Assembly (NCBI RefSeq): GCF_002443255.2
Contig: NW_019211457.1
Location: 48,385,233-48,449,232 of the forward strand
DNA: 64,000 bases
DNA from: Varroa destructor
Taxonomy: Eukaryota > Arthropoda > Arachnida > Mesostigmata > Varroidae
Direction of reading: 5' to 3'
Below, in pieces: positions 39,142 to 64,000 of the stretch (position 1 is its first letter; every line of letters starts with the position of its first letter). Made by a program: the position numbers and the translations under genes. The notes under the pieces were generated by a model. The model was not told the origin of the DNA. It searched no databases and worked only from the letters and a program-made list of their open reading frames with translations.

Positions 39142-40799
39142 GCTTTGATAACACGTCTCAGTATCCTCTGATCAGTCTCGCATTGAGATTCTTTATAATA
39201 AAAAGACCCCTCCAGTAATACACAGAAAATAACATCAAAATTAAAGCTATTACTCTGTTGCTATTACTCCTTTAGCTACTACTTACTATTATTATTAATA
39301 TGTTAGTGAAGCAGAATGGATAAGTTACTTGTTTTAACAGAGAGACCCCTGTTAGCCAAATCGATACATTTAATAGCATATGGTGATTCATTATGCAATA
39401 CTAAACAGTGCACTACCTTCGACACCTTGTTCACTGTTGAGAACGCAATAGGGTTTGGCAAAAGCTATGGTTTTTTTAAGAAGATAGAATATGTAGCAAT
39501 GTCAGCGAATTATAAATACGTGTAGAATAAGTACAGAAAGTAGCAGAAAAAAAAAACTCACTTTTGTTTCCGGTAACTTTATTTAATTTTTTACCATCCA
39601 AAACGAATCATGAAAGGGAAACGACAGAATAGTAGAGGCTCAATTTGTAAAATGACGATGGATAGACTATACCATAGTATACGTGCAAGGGAATCCCACA
39701 GAGATTTCTGATAAGCAGGAAATTCTATCCAAGATCCAGCTCAGCAGGAGGAAAACCGTATTGCGCGCGAGGTAAGTCGATCATATGTATTGCCCAAATG
39801 CATATAGCACTTTGCAAAGGGTACACCTAAGTGATGTATCGAAGAGTGCCGACTGCATGTTTTCTGCAGTGTATGCGAAATAAAGGATTGTGTAGCAAAC
39901 GAAGCATTTAGAACTATGGGAAGACGAAGGCTAAAAGTTAAGTGTTTACAAAGTTGGTCAATTCTATCCTGATAGGTAAGACAGATTGGGTATGCAGTGG
40001 TCACCGAGTTTGGTAGGCTTGAATATTTGGAGGTTCCTGAATTATTATCCAGCGTGTATGAAGTTCAAGATCATTGATATCCTTAAAATTTCACCGTTAT
40101 TCAATTTTATATTTGCTTTTTGTGGCTACATTCTAGCTAAATGGATTATAGAACTGCAGCAACCTTCAGTTTGATGAAGTCAAATGCCCTATTTATCTCA
40201 AAAGTTGCTTTCTTTACGTGTCATTGTCTCTTTCTATGCGTATTTTCATTTCGTTGCATCTGATGCTCCTTGCTTAAAAAATTCCATCATTTCAAGCTCT
40301 CAGGCTAATTACTAATAGTATTTTCAAGCTGCAAGTAGAAACCTGTAAAATCTTATCTAAAAGAAAACTACTGAATTCAACAATTAGGGGATACGTCTTT
40401 GAAATGGTCACAGAGAAGTTCTGCAGCGTTTTCATGAAGTCCACCCCTTTTCGTTATATAGATGTGAAGCACGGAAAAGGCTTTTTTGTGCATCAACATT
40501 GTTATTTTATTGCGACACCAAAAAATACAAATCAAATACTTCTTTTGGCAAATGTAAAAATATATACCGACTGGCTGAATATCACTGTCTTCCAGTGGTT
40601 ACCACAGCGCAAGCACACCTGAGATAATAACAGAGAACGAACTTTAAGCAGCTGGAATACCTATTGATACTGTGACTGAACAGTAGTCAGATAGAAGTAG
40701 ATGCTAGGAATTTTATTAAAAAAACATGAGTACAAGGGATAAGAAGAGACTCTGTTATGGATAAAGATAAAAGGAAGCTAGAGGAACTAACTGACTAAC

Positions 40800-41560
40800 T
40801 GAGCGGTGGTACCAGAGCTCTCTTAGTTTTCTTCAGCTAGCTGAGACTGGGACTGTTCTTGCGAGTGGAGCGGCTGCCTTATTTCCAAATTCCCGAAACT
40901 TTTGGCCTCATCAGCTCACTGAGACGAGGCCTTCGGTTTCGGACCCGTTAGCTGTGAATCCTCGGCGTAGAGTCTCTTTCTCTATCTCTTCTCCCTATGC
41001 GTAAGCCAGGAAATGAGTGGATCCGCAGTGGAATCCGCAGGGCCGCGCAAAGTTGGTCAATAATATCGGGTTGGAGGACAGACGACATTCTGAGGGATTC
41101 CGAATAGCGACGGAATGACGGAAGCAGGGCAGAGGCAGTGACAGTGGCCGCCACCACGCCCGGTGGTTGATGACAGCGGTCGCTTTGCTTCAGCTGCAGC
41201 ATTGTAGTAGGAGTTCCGTCTGTTAGCGCGGCGGCTAGTGGTGGCGCTGCTGCTGCTGATTCGACAAGGATGACGGAGTTAGAGTACAAAAGATTTCAGC
41301 TCTACGCGAAGCTGTTGAAAAGTTATTAAGACTATTATTACTGTTCCCTCTCTACCGGCCGCACCATCCCCGCTGTTATGTACTGCCCGCTCACTGGCTC
41401 TGGCAGCCAGTTCCGGAGACAGGCGCATTGAAACGATGAAGTTAATATTCGTGGTAAGAGCGTCTCGTGAAAATGGGGTGAGCATCGCCCCGCTGATCTG
41501 TGTAATGAGGATGGTGAGCAAAGGATTCTGCCCCGCTACCTTATGCTGCTTTGTATTCTA
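40800..41560. other. GC-rich patch with CTG/GCC triplets
   Basis: The minus strand is open for 113 codons (41289-40948) and 80 codons (41521-41279), with Ala-rich runs but no domain. It resembles the GC-rich, non-coding blocks at 5.3-6.8 and 51-54 kb. It may be a 5' leader, a regulatory element or an old exon. No splice structure can be supported. Confidence 0.3.
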
Positions 41561-42208
41561 TAGCGCAAGTTTCAACCGTGGGACTCCGTAGCCTTCACAT
41601 CATCAATTAACTGTTTGTGCAGGTTCTATGATAGCTATGTGAAACGTAACACTTTTGTGGTGTTATTGTGCATCAGATACCGAAAATCTAGTAGTGTCCA
41701 CTGCACATGTAATACGTACTCGATATTGCACTGGTTGTAAACGTCGACAAAAAATCAGTTATACAAGTTTCTTTAAATATAATTTCTTTAAGCGGACCGT
41801 GCATAAAGCCAAGACTAATATTGTATGTTCGCGGCAAATAATCGCGAAGAAAGGTAAACGCTAAAGATGTGGCGAGAAGCTTGGCACAACTTACCTAGTA
41901 TTCTCAAAGAAACATAGAGGGATTTGAAATAAATATAGTTTAAAATCGGTGGTATTTAATTGCTCCAGCAGACCAGCTTGTTATTCAGAATTATCTAAGT
42001 TCAGTGCTATATGGCGATGGTGGTAGCTGCGATAGCGGTGATAAACAAGCTAGTATTATGAGAGCTAAACAATTATGATAAGTTATTATGCAAATCAAGA
42101 TATAAGCAACCAATAAGGCGAATGATTGGCTAATTCTCTTCATCCAAGTCGTACGTTTTCTGTTTCTATCTGTGTGGGGCAGGTAAACTCCAGTAACTGA
42201 ATTCACTA

Positions 42209-42233
42209 GTCGTCCTTGAAAGACAAGGACGAC
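42209..42233. repeat. hairpin, 10-bp arms, 5-bp loop
   Basis: GTCGTCCTTG, loop AAAGA, CAAGGACGAC. GC-richer than its surroundings and perfect over ten pairs. No gene is recognised beside it. Confidence 0.5.
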
Positions 42234-45200
42234 CTCAGCCTATTCGGGCTGAACAGAATATGTCACCCATAGGCGATAACAAGAGGGCTGTTGCTATTGT
42301 CTTGCGTGGGGTTAGATGAAGTGCAAACCCCCTTGTTGACTGAGAAGCGTCCGAAGCGCCGGGCATGTCTAATTCTCGATCATCTGCGTAGACCTGGTAA
42401 CTGGTTAGCATATGTATGTAATCTATGGAGGAAACGTCAGTCAGCAAACGCCATTCAACGATGATCTGCAGACGACCGATGAGCAAAACTTGAGATTGTA
42501 TCGCGCCCGCGGCGCAGTGGACCGTTACTCTCAGAAGGGATTTGGTGAAACTTACTCAACGACGGGCAGCCCCTCACTGCATTATAGAGACGGAGAATGA
42601 GTGACCTGCAAAGCACACTGCGTCGTACCAAAGACAGCGCAGGTAACTGAGTCAAATGCAATCGACAAGAGAGACTCTACACCGTTTTGCAAGCATCCTC
42701 TGCAAAGGTAGCTTTACGCACGATGAACCACAACGTTTCAAACAGATGCTTCATAAGCAGATCTACGAGCACAACCGGAGTCACTTCGTTTAACAATAAA
42801 ATGCGAAGTGTTCGAGCAGCATTGGCGTTTGCCTAGCTTTCTACAGCAACATCAGCAGGTCGTGTGCCTTCAACAATTAGCAATTGCGGAGATGTGTTCT
42901 CGCTTCTAATATCTCGCTCTGAAGACATACTGATGGCCTAAAATGAAGTCCCGGTGAGCCCTACATAAAGCAAACAAAATGGTCTGAGAAACAGCGGGAA
43001 TCTCGCTACAACTACAAGGAGCGAATTCGTGTACCATATGCTGTTATTAGCAGTGCTACAGCATATTAAAAAAAAACTGTGATTTTTTTTGTTAGCGCAA
43101 GTAGGCAACATCTCTGCGCGAAACTAACTTATGGATTGGTTTTTAATGGTATAACGCTTTGAACTGTTAGGAATTACCGAATTAACTGTTGCGGCTTCAC
43201 CTATCATACAAACTTCAGCGAAAGTAGGTGCTTCAACTAGCAACAGTAGCACTGGTCAGATTGAACAGGTCATGAGTATTAATTAACACCCTTATCATTA
43301 CGATAATAAATTCATTCGTGAATTTATCAAGCTCTTTACAAAACGAACTGCGTTGCCATTTGTATTTAAATTAGCCGCGTTAGATTGCTGTAGTATTATG
43401 ATATCTTTGATCGAATTTTCGGGTTTGGTAAGGTGCAGCATCCAATGCAAACCCGCTTCTTCGGAACAGCTTCATAGCGCCAACAGACATGAGTCCTAGT
43501 TGTTTTACTATAGTAGAAGAACTCAACATTCATCAAAGGCGTCAGTATAAACCAGTCGCATCGATGGTTTGAATGGTTGAAAATTGCAAATATCTACTTC
43601 TACTTGCGTGTCACCGCTCTCGACATGTCTCTTGCCACCGGATTTTGTCTTGTCGACTCTAGCTTCTATATCCTGACAAAACTCCTCGTAAGTTCCTGCT
43701 GTCCCTGACAGAGGACGAGACTACTGATGTTGATAGCTAGCCACGCCCGCCTTGAGACCAATCTCGAAGAGACTGCTCTGATCTGAATCAAAACGTCAGT
43801 CCACAATGTCACGACGCGCGGTACATATGCACCGCATTTTTAGCATCTCCGCTTTAGCTGATCTTCCACAAGATACAAACTTAACATTAAGTTAGTTAAC
43901 GAAAGTCTTAAAAGATATATATTGAATTAGACATAAACATTATACTTTACTATGGATTAAAGCCACTTCGCATAAGTCATACGCTTGAAATGTAAATTCT
44001 AGTAAGTATATATAGGAAATATTAACGGTTCAAACCTAATGTGACTGTCGCAAAGATACTTATAAGAGACGTAATTGCATTCCATTTTGCTCGTTTCTAC
44101 AAGTTGGCGCAAAGACAGTAACATGAGGACCTTTAGACAGTTTAAAACGCTGTTTTGTAATTTTACACCAAGCAGGAATCCCAATCGTCACAACCGCGTA
44201 CATGATCATATGTGCTCACCTCAATAGCGAACCCGCATCAGAGGAATCAGCATTACAAAACTGTTTAAAGTAATCCCGCGTAATGAGATGTCCATGGATC
44301 CTGATGTGATCGAGTTGAAAGCAAACAATCTGTTTTGTACTGCACAGCTAATCAATCATTTTCAATTTCGCAGAATCGTTTTCTCGATTATAAGTATTAT
44401 AAATTGCTTTATGCAACTATCCAAAGTCATCTAACTTGTCCGAAGTCAGCCAATTTTACGTTAGCCAAAATAATAAAAGTTATAGCAGACTATCAAAGAT
44501 CCCCAATTGTATAGAAACGTTACCATTGGTATATGTGCATAGTAAAATTTATTTGATTAAGACGGTTTTTAGGAGCTGCTGAATGAACTAATGGTAACGC
44601 CAAGAGCGAGTTTTGTTTTATTTCTTTGTTTATCTGCGAAAAACCTTGCTTATCTAGAAAAAAAAAATATATAGATTTAATAGCTTTTAAAGTATTCTGT
44701 GATGTAAGAAAAACTGAGCAAAAATATTATCAAGGCAGCAGAGTAAGACAACTAAGCTGTGCATAAATAAATAAAACCGGCAATGTAAATCCTTCAGTTA
44801 GTGGCTATTTTATCTCAAAAACATACAGAATAAAGAAGAACATCTGGTTCGAATTTGTTAGAGAATGCAGCTGCAAATGTGGTATCATTTATTCCAAGTC
44901 TGTTTTCAATTTTATATTTTGTTTAAGATCTGGAAGATGGTGGATTTTTTTTAGATATTTGGGCTGTGAACTTCTTACATTTCTTTTGATACTCAGATTC
45001 CAAAAACAGTTAAATAAACATTCTAACGGAAGCTTAATGATATATTTCCTGATTCATCCGGCATCAATTTTCATCTACTAGAAACCGTACTCACTTAACT
45101 AACAGCATACAATTAATTATAGGTACAATTGTCTTTAGGCAATAAAACTGGTATTGCGTCCAGCCTCTAAGTCCATTTATATAAACAGAAGGTCTTAAGT

Positions 45201-46544
45201 ACGAAAAGTTTCAACTGAGCAAAGTAAATAGACAACAGTTGCCATAACTGGAATTCGAAATGGAATAAAACATTTTGGTGGTAATTAAGTAAAACTAATT
45301 ACTAGTCGAGCTTAAATTGAAATTGGTATTATGAACGTTTTGTGTCGTAGTTACAGAACGTTATTCACCTTCGCAAACGTATTTATATAATAAATCGAAA
45401 CAAAACTAATCATTCCAAATATGCGTTACAACACTTTTTGGTCTCTAAGGCTAACGGACACTTAAAACTCTGCGTTTAAGTGTTGTTATACTACTTTAAA
45501 AGAAACTTTGATTTATTATCCAGACATTTATAATCAAAGTGAATCCTATTAGTGAATTCTGCGTATCCGGCCAAGCTTGTTTCCATAAAATCTTTTAGTT
45601 GAGACGATTTACTGTGCTATAGGGAAAATTGGGGCGCTATTCATTGGGAAATAATGGATTCGTTCTATCTCGAATAAGCATACAAATTCAGAAGGAAACG
45701 TGATAATTTTAAATATTAACACAAAGAGATCCACCACATGCAAAATTCACATCCTACGAATGGTAGGGAGAGACGGGTGTCAGAAAGGCTTTATCCTGCT
45801 CAGTGTTTAACACAAGCATTATCTTTTGACTTTACTATTCTTCAAAACATTGTTGAATACACTAAAGTTATTATTTAGTAGTTGGGTTCAACGCTACGTG
45901 AGCTACCGGACATAGCAGAAGGTACTGGCGTAGCAAAACACTATCACAGATTTCAAAGTCATTAGAAGCTCTGTGGGTTTTGAACTAATTTTGAACTGAT
46001 TCAAAATATAAGAGCCTTAACGTAATGCAAAAAAACTGAGTGGCTCTTCGGATATTTCAGAAACTACGTTGTTGAAAGGAAATAAAAACACAAACATAGT
46101 AGTTGTGTGCTACACCATATTAAGGTATACAAGAATGGCAAGTTGTCGCGTTTTCTACTAACATTTGCGATGAATTTCTTCATAATCCAAACACACCTTC
46201 ATCTTGTTTAATTGAATTAATTACAACATTATTATTAAAAAATTAACAGAGAACTTAACTTAGTCAACTAGTTGGAAGTTGGATGGTCAGTTTTCCAAGC
46301 AAGTCACGCTGAATAGATCTCGCAATATGTAAACTTGATGATATAACATTCACCTAATCTTATATATCACTCTTATCAGTTACCTATGCAGAAAAACGTG
46401 TCTTGAAAGGGCCTTACATCAATTTTACAGTATATATAAACACTTGATTACGACGTAACTAAAGTCTTAGACATATAATATGTCTTGATTACGCGAATAA
46501 TAATTGCTAGTTTTGAATGAGCACAAACTTAGTTGTTTATGTTG

Positions 46545-46620
46545 CGTTTATTATTATAATTATTATTAATATTATCATTATTACGCTTATTATCGATCAT
46601 TTATTATTAATTTTTAATAG
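46545..46620. repeat. ATT/TTA-rich tract
   Basis: Imperfect ATT triplets just beyond the expected 3' end of the dmrt99B-like transcript. A similar AAT-rich tract lies at about 38315-38362. Confidence 0.7.
46547..46605 (-). terminator. candidate polyadenylation signals of the dmrt99B-like gene
   Basis: On the minus strand AATAAA occurs at 46605-46600 and again at 46552-46547, about 400-450 nt beyond the stop codon. Both sit in an ATT/TTA-rich tract (about 46545-46620), so they could be chance matches. No experimental 3' end is visible from sequence. Confidence 0.35.
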
Positions 46621-47003
46621 TAGGTATGCTTAATGATCACTTAATCACAACAAACACCATAACTACGGTGCTGCAAACTTAGTACACCGGATGCACGCTA
46701 TACGTCGCCCCTTCACAGCGGTTAACGGGTCAGAACTCAGTTCAGTCCGTTTCCTTGTCCGTCTGTCCCCATAAACCCCGACTTCAATAATCAGCCTCAT
46801 CCTTGGCTTCTTCCATTTCGATGATGAACTTCCAGAATTCGCTTCATTTTGCTTTCGATAAATCGACACTTCTCCAAGCGGATCTAGAAGTTCATTGTAA
46901 AGCTCGTTGGAGATCCTCACTCACGTCTACCGGCTAGGCCCTTTTTCTCCTCTATATTTTCTTTTTAAACTCTTTTTTTTCTAAAGTCTTTTTCCACGGT
47001 GCA

Positions 47004-63602
<16,599 letters not shown>

Positions 63603-63833
63603 TTAAATTTGCGCATGGCAAAGGACTATCGCGTAACTACAAGGTCCTTCGTTCGCCGCTTGTTGTGCCGTATTGTAAAATGTTACTTTAGAGAGTTCTA
63701 TTAAGCTACTGATTGAAGTCAAGCACATACGCACATGACAGTAGTTCAACCACGTGGTAGCGGTATGTGGTCACACCGCCTCAGACTGGGGTACAGAAAG
63801 GGCAACCACGCAGAGCCATAATAAAACGTAAAA

Positions 63834-63839
63834 TTTATA
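63834..63839 (-). promoter_or_regulatory. possible TATA box upstream of the dmrt99B-like gene
   Basis: TATAAA on the minus strand lies about 240 nt before the start codon. No good initiator is seen at the expected 25-35 nt distance, and such words are common in AT-rich DNA. The true promoter may lie beyond the window. Confidence 0.15.
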
Positions 63840-64000
63840 AATACCAATTAAGTATGTTTGTTATAGTAAATATTTCGCATTACGATGCCAATGAACCAGT
63901 TGAACAAGCGCATGCTGACGTCCTTCCAAATTAATGACTATACGTCGTGAATTGCTGTTGGCACGACAGGCGGTTCGATGGTTCAGTGACAGTTCAGTCA

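Larger units (their letters stand above)
29532..46546. other. gene-free stretch upstream of the candidate minus-strand gene
   Basis: AT-rich with scattered GC-richer patches (about 32.4-33.5, 35.2-36.1, 38.0-38.5, 40.8-41.6, 42.2-42.7 kb). The longest frame is 161 codons (38520-39005, plus), biased to Tyr, Cys, Leu and Lys with no motif. Undetected small exons are possible, since arthropod exons can be under 100 bp. Confidence 0.5.

Overview
This is animal nuclear DNA, most likely from an arthropod. It is AT-rich, has spliceosomal introns, carries a mariner-type transposon relic and simple-sequence repeats, and contains one fixed 100-N scaffold gap at 16023-16122. It shows no sign of prokaryotic operons, rRNA or CRISPR. 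I cannot fix the species. A small-genome arthropod with mixed short and very long introns, such as a mite or another chelicerate, would fit.

The one gene I recognise with confidence is on the minus strand at 47004-63596. It is a DM-domain transcription factor of the DMRTA / dmrt99B class. Four coding exons join in phase into a predicted 523-residue protein. The DM zinc module lies in exon 1 (63370-63596) and its tail in exon 2 (62783-63039). A 14.4-kb intron follows, then a linker exon (47984-48362) and a last exon (47004-47712) that starts with the DMA domain. The big intron holds several GC-rich, CAG/CTG-rich blocks that may be enhancers, alternative exons or nested transcripts.

The second coding candidate, also minus strand, is at 22991-28543. 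Six putative exons with canonical GT/AG borders and matching phases give an open frame of 333 codons that begins with a signal-peptide-like stretch. I do not recognise the family with confidence; the C-terminal part faintly resembles the ligand-binding lobe of ionotropic receptors. Just upstream (28815-29501) are exon-like pieces with a membrane segment, interrupted by an in-frame TGA. They may be the broken end of a related gene, or the 5' part of the same gene.

Mobile and structural elements: a decayed mariner element (3658-4692), a 179-bp MITE-like inverted-repeat element (25498-25676), a perfect 26-bp-arm hairpin (252-308), a 42-bp near-perfect palindrome (20657-20698), smaller hairpins and several microsatellites. 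At 5.24-6.78 kb a TATA box followed by 1.5 kb of GC-rich sequence ending in a strong splice donor may be a plus-strand non-coding first exon. The rest of 1-47 kb looks like ordinary intergenic or intronic AT-rich DNA with no coding sequence I can support.
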